A DNA stretch of 64,000 nt from Isoperla grammatica (lineage: Eukaryota > Arthropoda > Insecta > Plecoptera > Perlodidae): positions 47,646,239 through 47,710,238 of the forward strand of contig OX246741.1 of NCBI GenBank assembly GCA_945910005.1, in the 5' to 3' direction. Of the stretch, positions 1 through 13,300 are shown in pieces. Each line of letters starts with the position of its first letter. The first letter of the stretch is position 1. The notes under the pieces are model-generated. The model was not told the DNA's origin, made no database searches, and worked only from the letters and a program-made list of their open reading frames with translations. A program made the translations under genes and the position numbers.

Positions 1-549
1 AATAATCCTGTACGTTGGTTAATAGTGACAACATTTGAGTGGTAAATTTTGGAGCCGTGGGAATTAGGTAGGAATTAATAGACACTAGAAAATTTTCTGC
101 TTAAATAGACCAAAGAACTAACAAAACCCTTAGATAGAAGGAACCATGCCAACCAATGCTTAGTACCTGGCTAACCTCAGTCAACAGTAAAGCCTACCAA
201 CACGACGGTTCAACAAACGGATCCGCCAACACGGTTCCGTTGTCTTAAAGAAGGCATTCCAGACATTTTGATGTGTATGCATGATTAACTGTAGATGCAT
301 TTTGGGTTTATAATTTACTACTGTAGTTCAGTCTTGACGCTAGGATTTGCTGAAACGTTAGCTGCCACCATTTTAAATATGATGTTGTGTATTCAAGAGA
401 ATCATTAGTCTTTTCCACGAGTAGCCAGCTACACAGTAGGCCTACAAACCATATACCGAGTCGAGATTATCAGTGTTGCAATACCCTAACTCGTAAAAAC
501 AGTGTTTAAAAAATGACTATAAGGAATGGCTAATTTAAACGTTACAACG
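1..549. other. Downstream flank of the Polycomb-like gene
   Basis: Contains the 3' UTR region of the gene above (minus strand). No obvious AATAAA signal (TTTATT on this strand) lies close to the stop; I see no other gene or repeat. Confidence 0.4.
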
Positions 550-1324
550 TTACGTCGAAGGGCCTTCCCATTGGATGAGGTACTGAACTTTACCGGCCGG
601 AGTGACGCGCTTGGCTCGGATGATGAACTTCTCGCCGGCCGCGATCCGGTTCGCGGCGCCAAAGTAGCTGTTGAGAGACGACTTCAGGTCGTCGAGCGGT
701 ATCTTGACGGCGTTCTTGACGGGCGAGGACTTGGGGGGCGGCGAGGGGCGGGAGGGGGGGGGCTGCGGCCGGCTTCTTGTCCCGGGGGGAGGCGCGTAGC
801 GTGCGCAGCTCGGAGGCCACAGCCGCGGGGGCGTAGGTGCTTCTCAGCGCGCGCGCAGTGGCCGGCACCTCCGCCGTCTTGCTCGCGGGGGTGGTGGGGG
901 TGGAGGACGACCGGGTCCTGCGTAGCCGCCGGCGCTTCACGTCGCCGTTGCGGTCGATGCGGATGTCCTTCTCGCACAGCTGCCTCTTGGTCGGCCTCAC
1001 GGGGGCGGGGCTACGCACCACGGGGGTGAGGGGGAGGGGCAGCGTGATGGGGCTGGCCGACACACACGAGAACACCGACGCCGTCACGTTCAGACCGTTG
1101 GGCAGGGTGAACGGCTCTGCGATGCTACGGAAGGGGTGGTTCTTACCCTCGAAGTCCTTGGGCGGAGGGATGAACGAGTCGAGGGTGCAACGGGAGGAGT
1201 TGTCGTCTCCGCTCGTGTCTCCCGGGGTGGTGAGGGGTTGCGAACCGGGCCCCGACGGTTGGGGGGTGTCGGCAGCCGACGAAGGCGAGGGGGTTGGGGG
1301 TAGTTCCTGCAGTGGCTTCTTGGT
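550..1324 (-). CDS. Polycomb-like gene, last exon with C-terminal SUZ12-binding (MTF2) domain; apparent frameshift
   Basis: The acceptor TTTCCCCACAG (ends 1325) is followed in phase 0 by [15 protein letters not shown], a Pro/Ser-rich region with the block [10 protein letters not shown] and a basic cluster KRRRLRRTR. The frame then leaves the expected one at a G9 run (754-762 on the plus strand): downstream, the -1 frame encodes [20 protein letters not shown] and the rest of the MTF2 C-terminal domain, ending QWEGPST and TAA at 552-550. With eight Gs instead of nine the exon would be 774 nt and open throughout. The block is strongly GC-rich compared with its surroundings. A sequencing or assembly homopolymer error is the simplest reading; a true frameshift allele would remove the SUZ12-binding domain. 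Confidence 0.9.
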
Positions 1325-4300
1325 CTGTGGGGAAACAAGCAAGTGCAGATCATAAACATCAATTGTGCATGATTCATGCGAGTCACTTGCCAAATGTTTT
1401 TCCATACAACAAAACACAGTGGGCCTGTAAAGGTTCACGTCAGGTGTGGGGGAACTGTGTTTGCATTGCTTACTGAAACCTCTTAGCAGAATAAACTGAT
1501 TCTATAATCTAATAAAGTTATAAACACTAAGTTACATTAAAAGCAAGTTGACAATAATAGTCGATTTACAGCTACGCGTTGCGAGCGAAGCGAAAGCGCG
1601 AGCTCCAATCAGTGGCCGAGTTTGCGTGAAACTATTAACTTCTTTGCATGAAACTCGGCCGCTGATTGGAGCTCGCCCCCTCCCTTCGCTCGCAACGCGT
1701 AGCTGTAAACGTAGCATAAGACTAAATAGCCATGTGCAGTCTGCCACAACCTCCCCCTATAGTTTGTATTAAAGCTAGGGATGCACATCGATACTTTTTT
1801 CATTATCGATTATCGAAATGGCAGTGTCATTATCGAATCGATATTATCGATAATATCGATACATTGATAAACAAATTTCAGCTGGTAAAAAAAAAAAAAA
1901 AAAATCGGAAATTAAAATAAACAAGCTCTTATACCTTTATACCTGTCGCTCTTGTCTTCGTTCTGCGTCTGCCAATCGCCCCCCCCCCCCCCCCCGACTT
2001 CCCGAATCAAACTTTAGCTTGTTCCGAGGTAAGCGGAACCTACCTCAAAGCGTGTGACAAGTGCGAGCCGTAACAAGAGCTCTCATTCCCGATCTCGTCT
2101 TGTTCTGCGCCTGCCGACCGGTTTGTCCCCCCCCCCCCCCCCAACTGCCCGCCTAGACCTGCTCAGGCGAAGGCCCGAGCGCCGAACGAACATTTGCCGT
2201 TGGGTCTAGTGACAGCAGCAGATGGCCGGCTGACCTTGCTTGGCCTTGAATACCTCGGGTGAGGATTATAGCAGGAAAGTGTAGGCAAGGCTTATGTTAT
2301 GCGTACACACACTACATAGTTTGACAAACAATGCGTTTATTAGACATATTAAACAGTTTGCGGGGCATTCTGTCTGAATGTATAAACAAAATACGTTTTA
2401 GGCCTATGAAAAATAAAACTAGGCAACACTACACACACACTAAACTGTCAGTCAAAGGTCATATGACGGCGGCCACGAACGAAGCCACTTACAGCGGCTA
2501 GGAAAACAAAAACAAACTCGACACTTACAGCGGCGATCAAAACAAAACGTGAGCGTGCTACTTGACCTACCGACAAGACTATCTAATGCCGACTGAAGTG
2601 GATGGCCTTGGTGGATGGCGTCGGGCGTGTTCGACAATCATCGTCAACGTTCGTGGTATCACGCTGTATTAGCGAGAGGTAGTTCCAAGCGCGGGAAAAT
2701 ACGAATTAAGTATTTCGGTCCACATTCAAGTGATTATTGATTTTTCGATTATCGATAATGAGATTTCATTATCGATTCTCTAAAATTTTAGCAATATTGA
2801 TTATCGATCGATAATATCGATTATCGTGTGCATCCCTAATTAAAGCCCAGTCGATTACTCCATGGCAAAAAATTAATGAAAGCCCTAATTAAAGATTATT
2901 GTCATTACAGATTTTAAATGGGTTGTCCTATTTTACCCTAAAAGGAAGAATAATAGCTATAGACGGAGAGCCAGCAACATAAATAGTCCCCTCATAAGGT
3001 ACATATGTTTTGACTTTTGAAATAGGAGCGGAAAAACTACTCTACTAACAAAACGCGCGTCTTACTCCTCAACGTGGGGGCTTTTAGGCCCCACAGGGGG
3101 CCGAAAAAGCCGAAAAAAGGCCCAAGGTTCCCCTCATAAGGTACATGGATGGAGTAAACGCCATTTTGTAGAGATAAGTGTCCCAAATAGGAATTCGAAG
3201 AGTAAGACGGGATATTAGGGGGCGTTTACCGATCAGACGCCATTTTACCCAAAAAGGGCCATTTTTATTTTCGCACATGCATGCGCTTAAACACTCAAAA
3301 CATATCCGGAAATGTCTCGAGACGTAGAAAAACATACATTTTAAAGAAATTTTGGGTTATTGTCCTCGCCAGACGCCCTCAAAAGGGGCCCAAAAAGGCC
3401 AAGGTTCCCCTCATAAGGTACATGAATGGAGTAAACGCCATTTTGTAGAGATAAGTGTCCCAAATAGGAATTCGAAGAGTAAGACGAGATATTAGGGGGC
3501 GTTTACCGATCAGACGCCATTTTACCCAATTGGGCCATTTTTTATTTTCGCACATGCATGCGCTTAAACACTCAAAACATATCCGGAAATGTCTCGAGAC
3601 GTAGAAAAACATACATTTTAAAGAAATTTTGGGTTATTGTCCTCGCCAGACGCCCTCAAAAGGGGCCCAAAAAGGCCCAGGTTCCCCTCATAAGGTACAT
3701 GAATAGAGTAAACGCCATTTTGTAGAGATAAGTGTCCCAAATAGGAATTCGAAGAGTAAGACGGGATATTAGGGGGCGTTTACCGATCAGACGCCATTTT
3801 ACCCAAAAAGGTCCACTTTTTATTTTCACACATGCATGCACTTAACACCCAAAACATATCGTTAAATCCTGACGTTGATAATAATAAATACTGGTATATT
3901 AAAGTTAGGGGTGGGCGGAGCTTCAAAACTATCGCATCCGGATCGAGGCTGTGGGGGGGGGGGGCTGGCGAGGACATCACACAATATCTTAGAAATGTAT
4001 TCACCTCTAGGGGCATTTAAGGATATGTTTTGGGTGTTAAAGCGCGTGCACGTGTGAAAATAAAAAGTGGCCCTTTTTGGTCAAAATCGCGTCTGATTGG
4101 TAAACGCCCCCTAATATCCCGTCTTACTCTTCGAATTCGTATTTGGGACACTTATCTCTACAAAATGGCGTTTACTCCATTCATGTACCTTATGAGGGGA
4201 ACCTTGGCCTTTTTGGGCCGCTTTTGAGGGCGTCTGGCGAGGACAATAACCCAAAATTTCTTTAAAATGTATGTTTTTCTACGTCTCGAGACATTTCCGG

Positions 4301-7300
4301 ATATGATTTGAGTATTAAAGCGCATGCATGTGCGAAAATAAAAAATGGCCCTTTTTAGGTAAAATGGCGTCTGATCTGTAAACGCCCCCTAATATCCCGT
4401 CTTACTCTTCGAATTCCTATTTGGGACACTTATCTCTACAAAATGGCGTTTACTCCATCCATGTACCTTATGAGGGGAACCTTGGGCCTTTTTTCGTCTT
4501 TTTTGGCCCCCTGTGGGGCCTAAAAGCCCCCACGTTGAGGAGTAAGACGCGCGTTTTGTTAGTAGAGTAGTTTTTCCGCTCCTATTCCAATAGTCAAAAC
4601 ATATGTACCTTATGAGGGGAGCTTTTATGTTGCTGGCTCTTGGACTACTAGAGGCATCGAATTTTCGCGTTTAGCGAAAGCGCGAAAAAAATAAAAAACG
4701 TTTTTTTTCGTATTGGTGGATGAAATCACCCACTAGCAGCCTGTTGGCAGTGAAATTGAATCACGAAATATCGCGAAATTTATTTGAATTCACGAAATAT
4801 CGCAAATAATTGTGAAAATACGAAATAACCGCGAAAAAACAAGATATTTATCGAGTTTTCAACAATTTGCAAAAAATCAACGTCGTAAAATGTAAAAAAT
4901 TAAACTTCTCCGTCAATTTGCGTGAAAAATCGGTCAAGTAGGTTTTACTTTTATCGGCTCACGTAACAGTCGAAAACTTCTTTACCGACCCGACCTTCGA
5001 CTTCGATATATTTTCGACTGGCAGGTAGGGTCGATACAGAGTGATGCCATGTTTTTTCCGCTTCCTGTTCATAACAAACAACACGCGAACTGTCGAGTGA
5101 AAAGTTATCCATGCGAAGAAAGAAAATAAAATGCCTTGAAAAAAGAAAATAACTTGACTTGTAAATATCTACATTAAATTCATATATTTTAGTAAAAGAA
5201 AATTGACTTGAACTAAATCAGTGCCTCTTCTAGGTTTTTGGTGGCAACTTAATTTCGGTCTCGCGCCGCACTTGTTCGTTTTGGTCGTACATAACCCTAC
5301 TTTTCCCTTCTGCCATATAAAACTTATTTGAAGTTCACCGGGATGGTGAACAAAAGGTTACAAGCCGTTGTAACTATTTTACTTGATTTTTGTTGATGAC
5401 AACTACAATCATTTTCCACCTTATTCACCTACAAACAGCGTTCGCTCAAAGTTTCAGTTCTTCAGTCTGTCTGTTCTAGGCCTACCCATTTACATGAAGG
5501 ACTCAGTACGGTCTTTCAGTCTAGGCCTAGCCTAGTCTAGCTTTTTGGGCGGACCGCACCCAGTCGGTTTAATCCCATTTTCTAGGTGTTTACATGGCGT
5601 GGACCATACTCGGTACCGGACTCAGTCCACCATGGCGTGGATGGGGTTATTAAATTCGTATATTTAGTAAAAAAAACTGCATATCTTTGTTTTACTTCAA
5701 AAGGCTGGTTTACGGGTGATGGATACGTGGAGAAACTGTTTTTGTGAAATGTGGTACAACAATGCAGTGTTCTTGAGCCTAAGTACGGCAAAGTGCAGTT
5801 ATTTCAGCCACTCGTAGCCCTAGTTTTGCTTTGGTTTACTGTACATAGCCCCCGAATCGTAAATCAGCCTTAAAAACATACCTACTACTATCGTTCCTAC
5901 TCCAATTCCTGAATAATGTGTAGCAAATAGTATTTTGAAAACACCGCTGAAAGCATTAATTTGATGGTATATTCACCGCTTTGAGGGTTTCAAAACACCG
6001 ATATTTTGAATTTGAAAACACCATAAATCTGTGCCCCTAATAATAGCATAGTGAATTACCTGTCTAGTTCGGGCGTTCTTGACCAGTTTCCGAACTTTAC
6101 GAGCTGTGAATTCTTTCACTGTTCCCCTGGTTTGTTTGCCTCTTTTCCGCCTGTTCAGACTTTTTGTGCCACCTTCCATTGATTTCCATCGTTGCCGAAT
6201 TAACGCCTCTTGGAGGGTTTGTCGACTTTCCGTGGGAAATGGGGTGGACTTCTTTACAAAACCACGGCTGTAGAACTGAGAACTCTTGATGCAAACCTAA
6301 CAGAAATAGTAAATAGCGATGAATATCAGTGGGGTAACCAGAAAGTCATGTCTGTATACTAAAGATATACAGACTAACTGAAAATACAACATCAGTTTAT
6401 GACCACCCTCAATATGCATCACTGGCAGATCTTAGCCCTCACAAATTGTTTTCATCAATTTTTATTATTCCCAATGGTTAGCAAACTTTGACCTAGAAGC
6501 TATAATGCAAATAGGCCTATGTTAGTTAATTAAGGGGGGGGACAACACTGAAAATCCTAACTTCTGCTCTATGGCAACAATTAAACTGAAACTTGTTGAA
6601 CACACCAAACACTTACCTAAAGTTATTGAATTATTTTTTTTTTTTAATTTTTACATTTCTATTGTTATTGACATTGTTGTTGTTATTACAACAATGCACA
6701 CCGGGAAAACGATTACATGAGAACCAATTGAGATAATCAACTTTTGTAAAGTGTTATTTGAAGTTATGCAGACAAGCAATGAAATGATGCATCACCACTT
6801 TGAACCTGTGTTTTTTATGATAGCTATACATTTTTTACTTCTAACATTTTTATTAAAAAAATAAAAATAAAAATGTTTTAATGAAAAAAAATACTTTTTA
6901 CATAGATACGAACTTGGCCATGCATCATTTTATCTTAATGGCATTGGAGAACATACACACAAAATATTATAAGATTTAGGGGACCAGTTTAGAAGATATG
7001 AATTTCTCCATACTGTATTGTGTAGGAAAAATACTTCCTGCAAAATCACAACAAAACATGTCTTTGCTCGCATTTTAGGGCAAACACGCAGCGCATACAT
7101 CAACAAGAATATAGATATGAGTATTTTATATGAAATGTATAACTTACTTTGTGTTTTGAATCGATTGTTAATAGTTTAAACAATTAAATAAAAACAATTG
7201 TAGATTGAAATTTTTTTTTTAAATATAATGAGATTTTCAGTGTTGTCCCGCCTTAATGTTTCTTCTTTCTTTCACTCTTTTTTTTATCTAGAGAGAATGT

Positions 7301-10300
7301 AATAGAAGGGGTCGGAGGAGACCGGAGTCCCTACAATATCCTCAGATATGCCAAGTATTAGGCCCAATGAGTAAAAGGCCCATTTGATGTAAGATTCCAC
7401 TTTTACCATCAATCATTCTAACCAGCAGGGTGCAGCCAGCACACAATTCTTATCTTTGAGAACAATGCCCACTCCATGATAAGTACATTTGAGTTAAGCT
7501 CCACAGTAAACAAGCAGCCTCGTTAGGAAAGTGGTGAACGGGAGGGGGTAGGTACTAGGGATGTCATAGGGCAGGGTTGCCACCAAGTCAACTTTTTTAT
7601 CCTTGAAAGAAACTAAAAAAAATCCTGAGAAATCCTTGAAAACAGTTATATTCAGCATTAGCATATTATAACTGCGAAGGAATGTTACAAATTTCAGGTT
7701 TCATGCCAAAATTGAAAATATGTTATGCCAGCCTGATTTTCGAGAATCTAGTCAACATTACGTGAAGAAACGCATAAGAATCGGAATTTTCTTCGAATAT
7801 ATTTTAACGTTTAACTTTTACTCACCATAACTACCACTTGCGGGAAATGTTATGCAGTCACTTACGTTTATTTTTACTAGTACCTGATGTTCTTTTACTG
7901 TCTACATTGCTTTTTTAGCTGAATTTTTAAAATTGTATTAATTTAATGTATTTTTTAAAGACAGAAAATCATAAGATTTTGCCCAAAATCCTGTTATCCT
8001 TGAGACACTCTAAAAATCCTGAGAAAAGGATAAAATCCTTGAAAGTGGCAACCCTGTCATAGGGTACCCGGGTAACCCGGATCCAGAAATTATCCGAATC
8101 CATTATTAGGATTTGAATCTTAACCTGGTAGTATTGGAGAAAAAAAATGCACGACGATATTTTTGTGACTACTTTCCTTGAAGCTACAGTGAATTCCTGC
8201 TTGTGGGCGTGGCGAGCGGGTCGCTGGTTAGTACGCGCTGTCATTACTGCGGGTGAGTTCTGTGATGTCATATACACTCCCCTCTCACCATTCCCAGGCG
8301 CAGCGGCCGCACAGAGCCCAACCCACACAGTGGCCGGCAGCTGACACGGGGAGAGAACGGCCTTCAACCCCGTGGTTTCTGGGGGGAGGTTTACCAAGAT
8401 ACGATAAGATAATATAATTTTAGGTACTCACCTTTTCTGTGGTCATGGTGAGCGAAATTCGTGCCGCCTTCAACGACTCCGTCTCGGACGAAGACGAGAG
8501 ACCGTTGGTGTACGTTCGGGCACCGATCATGGATGGGGAGGTGGTCCCCGCGGAGGAACCGTTGGACGAGCCTTCGTTGTTCCGCAGACCCTTGTCCAGG
8601 TGGCACTTGCCTGCTAACACACCATCGGAGGCATCAGTCAGACGTAAAGCCATAAAAAAAGGGCCAGACAAAAAGTGGTCTCGTAAAACGGCTACAGCCC
8701 AATTCAGCCTTGCAACTGGACATGATGTTCTTCAACACCATTTGAACTGGCCATCTGCAAACTATGTAATTTTGAACCCCAAGACAGAGCAGATCTTTTT
8801 AGGTGTGCCGCACTTCAGAGTGACATCGACGCCCTGCCCAATGATATGGGCAGGTCAGAAAAAGAAGCTATTTTATATTGGATAGCGAGGAAGAGGAATG
8901 GCTGAGGAAGCCATCTCTGCATAGAAAAAAAAAAGAAACACGACAAAACGAGACAGTTGAATATTTTCATTCAAGGTGACGATGATGATTCTTGTCGTTT
9001 ACGTCTGTATTATTACAATCATGCTATTCGAGATAGTGAGGGATGAAGGGACGATAAACGAAGCAAAAAGACAATTACAACAACAAAAAAACATGCCAAG
9101 TTTGTGTTTCAGTTTTCGTTAGCATGAACATGAAAGCTCAAGGAATAAATGTAAGCATTTACATAAACAAACTGTAAACTATTATGTTGTTCAAAGACAG
9201 GAATTTCACAAAACTTACAACATGCACTAGACCTAATATGTATTTTGCAGGTAGCCCTATGTCAAATTTTATTCTTTTTGTATGTGTGTGCCCTCTTTAA
9301 TTTGTAAAGGTAAATCTTTTCCGTTTTGGGCTTGGCCTTTTTTTTTTACAATTTTTTTTGCATTTTTGTTTGGTATAGTTATTTAACACGAACAGAAAAC
9401 CCTTTAAAGAAGCCATTTGGCAAAGCCCTAGGCTGTCATGTAGCCGTGTTCACTGTATGGCGACAACATATCACGAGATATGCTCACTTGGCCTCTTCAA
9501 GTTGACCGCTGTTCTCACGGCTAGGGTGATCAATAAGTGAACTCGACTTTCGGGCATAGCCGCGTCGATTGTTTAAAAAATCTTTAAAATGCCGAGGTTT
9601 CGAGTAGGTCTCAAGTCTTCAAAGTTAATTTTGAAGATGGCTACTAGCCTACTCATACCTTCAGCATTTTAAAGACTTAGCAATCGACGCGGCTATACCC
9701 GAAAGCCCAGTTTAGTTATAGACATTATCGACCAAGAATTCAATGTAGGCCTACACAACAACATTCCAATTTATTGACTCCCTGCCCAATGATATGAGCA
9801 GGCCAGAAAAGGAAGCTGTTTTATATTGGATAGTAAGACAAAAGAATGGCTGAAAAAGCCATCTTGGCACAAGAAGGAAAAAAAAAACATTCCAAGTTCT
9901 ACTATAATTTTAGAGGGATTCAGTAGGATACAATAAGTTATTTATTGAAAAACAACATTGTAATAGATCACAATTGAATAGTGTCAGGATCAAAACATCA
10001 CAATTCAAGGAGATGGAAGCATATATGCATATGCAAGCTTTCTAAAAGCTTTGCCTGTTTACTGAAAGTCTACTTTTAGCAAAAGCTGATTGTAACAAGT
10101 TGCAAAAAGTACTAATCCGTCTTCAAAAAGCCATGGCACCTCAGTGGAGGCTTTGCACTGCCAAGCAATAAGCAGTTCAACAACTATATAGGCCTACTCT
10201 GATAACAAATTTAATTCAAATACTACTGCATATCTCTAGGGTGCAGCCTAGTTCTCTACTGTGCAGTGCGTAAGATGTAAAGGTCAAATGATCTGTACCA

Positions 10301-13300
10301 GATGACTTGCCTGAGGCGAGCGAGCTAAGCGTCGGCGGTAGGAACTTGAGCCGATCTTGTCCGCTCCAGCACTCTTTGAGGACAGCGTCGCTGATGGCTT
10401 GTTTGTGTATCGGCAGTTTGAATTGGGGGGCCGGAGGGGGTATGTCTTCCCGCAGTCCCCATATCGTGGTGCGTTTCTTGATTTCGCGGCCACACTTGAA
10501 GCGATTGCGATTGTTTGTCAACACGGACAAAATTATCTCTTTCCTTTTCTGGGGTGTTACATGAAATATCTGAAATAAATGCAAAAAATCAAATTAAGTT
10601 TAAATATCCTAGATCCCGAATTACATTGTTTTGAGAAAGAGTACAGGCTAACAAATATTCTGAATGAAAAAAAATGACGTTACAAAAAAACAGAACAAAA
10701 AATTTACAAAAACACTTGGAACTCATCCAAAGGCAAAAGCAAAGGCACCTTGTGCCTTGCTGTGGCTTAAGTCTTGCAAGTGTGAAATGAAATGAAATCG
10801 TAAAATGACTGGTAATTATCAGTTCATCTGTAGTGTAGGCCTAGCGCCTAGGTACTGGTTTTGTTGTAATATTTATGTTCGACAAGACAAAGCTCAGCCC
10901 TTCACAATTGCTAAAGAAGCCATGATAGTGATTAATGAACGAGATACTAACCCAAAACGTAGGCCTACTAACACATCACCAGAGTATCCCAACTAAATAC
11001 GATTCACACGGCTTGCAATAACTTGTCTTCTGCCATGTACTGCTAACCCATTAGCCAGTATCAATATCGGGTTTGCAAACGACAAGATAGATTGAGCCCC
11101 CTGTAGCTCCGATGTACACAGAAATAATTATTAAAATATATCTTACCTTTGGCGGCAGTTGAAAAGATTCCCAGTTGCTATTGATGTAAGGAACAATTAC
11201 GGAATCAATGTCGTAATATTTCCTCTTGTAGTATAGTGTGATGTTGTATAGTGTCAAATGCATAATATCCACCCAGTTCATTTCAAAACGACGGACAAAT
11301 TCCTTTCCATAATTACATAATCTACATACAAATACGTAGAACCTATAAGAAAAAAGCAAAACATAAGTTCACATAATTCATCATCATCATCATCATCATC
11401 ATCATTATCCATTGCTGTTTCTTCCTTCTGGCAGGGTCAGCTTGGGTTTCACAACCAAATTTTTCACAGAATTCATATTGGAGCTGAACTCAAATGTAGC
11501 AAAGCCTAGAAGGACACACATGGACATGGGCATTACTAGAAGCAAATGTATACAATCTAGGGCTGAGTCGTTTAAACGTACGTATATAAACGCCCGTGCG
11601 AAAATATACGTGTACAAATATTCATACACGTTTAACCGTGACTTATACCCCGCCTGACCAATCCCCTCCCCCGGCACCCCCACCCAAAACCCAATTCACA
11701 GATTTTTCCGATGTCACAGCTCTTTGACGAGCCGACAAGGCATAGCTTAGTGTGTGGAGTCAAAATGACTGTGGACAGTTGGACACAAAGGTGGGGAATA
11801 TAATCAACAATTAATATTATAATAAATCAACAGTGTTATTTCGTTGAACATGTTTTTTCGCGAACATTAAAACTAATTTTTTGTAATTATTTTGTGAACA
11901 GGAGGGGTGGTACGTTTAAACGCGTAAAATTAGGAAAAATAAACGTTTACAAAATTAACCGTTTTCTCCCAGCCCTAATACAATCCTGTTGATTTAGGGG
12001 AGTCCCGCTGTCAATTTTGTTTTTTCATATGCTACTTATTTTTCTAACCTGTTTCGGAAACGACATAGTTTTGACAAAACTTCTAGAAAATGAGTTGCCT
12101 AGACTAGAAATGCAATTTTTTGATGAATATATCTAGAGATACATCTTTTTAGCAAAAATTCTCTTTAAATTACGCATTTTGTAGCATTTATATTTTTCTT
12201 TCCGTCAAACCCTTGTATATCAGGGGGTTTCTTGCACTTCTAATGAAAAATTATGTGCAGGTACTAGTTAAAATCAATTCAGTTGTAATTTTTAACTTCT
12301 TAAGGGGTTAAAATGCAGTTCTTTACTAAATCTCAATAGGAATGGGAACACATTATTTGTTGTAAAATTAGCATTTTGTAGCGTTTTCAAAAATAAAACC
12401 AATAAATAAATTACCAATTTAGCATCTAAAACCTAAAACAACGTATCTCTAAAAATATCAAATTCCATTGAACCATAAAAAGGAATGGAGAGGTTTACCT
12501 GTCCCCATAGTAAAGCGGGTATGTCAGGCACTGAATGCACTGCTCGTGGAACCACTGTTTACATCGGCCACACTGCAGCATCTTCTTGATCCAACTACCA
12601 CTCCTGCCGCAGTAGCACCGGCCATCCTGCGTACTGACGAGTTCCGAGAGGTCGCAAGTCAACTCATCGTCCTGAAAGAGAACAGGCTATTAGCGAGATT
12701 GTAAACAAGCTTACAACAACGGGGAGGCGTAGCAAGTGCACAGAGAACGGTGCGAGCGATCCGGCCAACAGTCACTGAACGTTGGATACACACAACTTTC
12801 AACAATAAGAATCTACAAGTCATTGAAAATTATTTGACTTCTATGGAATCTATGTACATTTTTCCAATAATAATTAGTGCACTGTCTTCTAGACGAGTTT
12901 TTGGTGAATACTATCAGGAGTGCTCAGTGGCTGGAACGCTCGAAGCGTAGTAGTCGTAGCCGTAGAAGCGTGTAGTCGTTTGTTGTACGCCTCCCCACAC
13001 CAATATGCCTAATAAATTAAGGCGGGACAACACTGAAAATCTCATTATTTAAACAAAAAAATTTCAATCTACAATTTTTTTTATTTAATTGTTTAAACTA
13101 TTAATAATCGATTCAAAACACAAAGTAAGTTATATATTTCATATAAAATACTCATATCTATATTCTTGTGGATGTATGCGCTGCGTGTTTGCCCTAAAAT
13201 GCGAGCAAAGACAGGTTTTGTTGTGATTTTGCAGGAAGTACTTTTCCTACACAATACAGTATGGAGAAATTCATATCTTCTAAACTGGTCCCCTAAATCT

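Noticed and set aside
526..1355. Plus-strand Arg/Gly-rich ORFs opposite the last Polycomb-like exon
   Set aside because: Shadow frames of the GC-rich minus-strand exon, which has clear family homology.
3084..4227. Several similar ORFs reading [18 protein letters not shown] and [12 protein letters not shown]
   Set aside because: They are copies of the tandem unit inside a foldback element, in both orientations, with no protein-like conservation between frames.
5973..6179. Basic minus-strand peptide ending at a donor-like site as a nested gene
   Set aside because: No recognisable family, no partner exon found and two overlapping start frames; kept only as a note in the intron description.
8439..8885. 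Plus-strand 148-codon ORF
   Set aside because: It runs antisense through the Polycomb-like linker exon and then into the LINE relic; the two parts have separate explanations.
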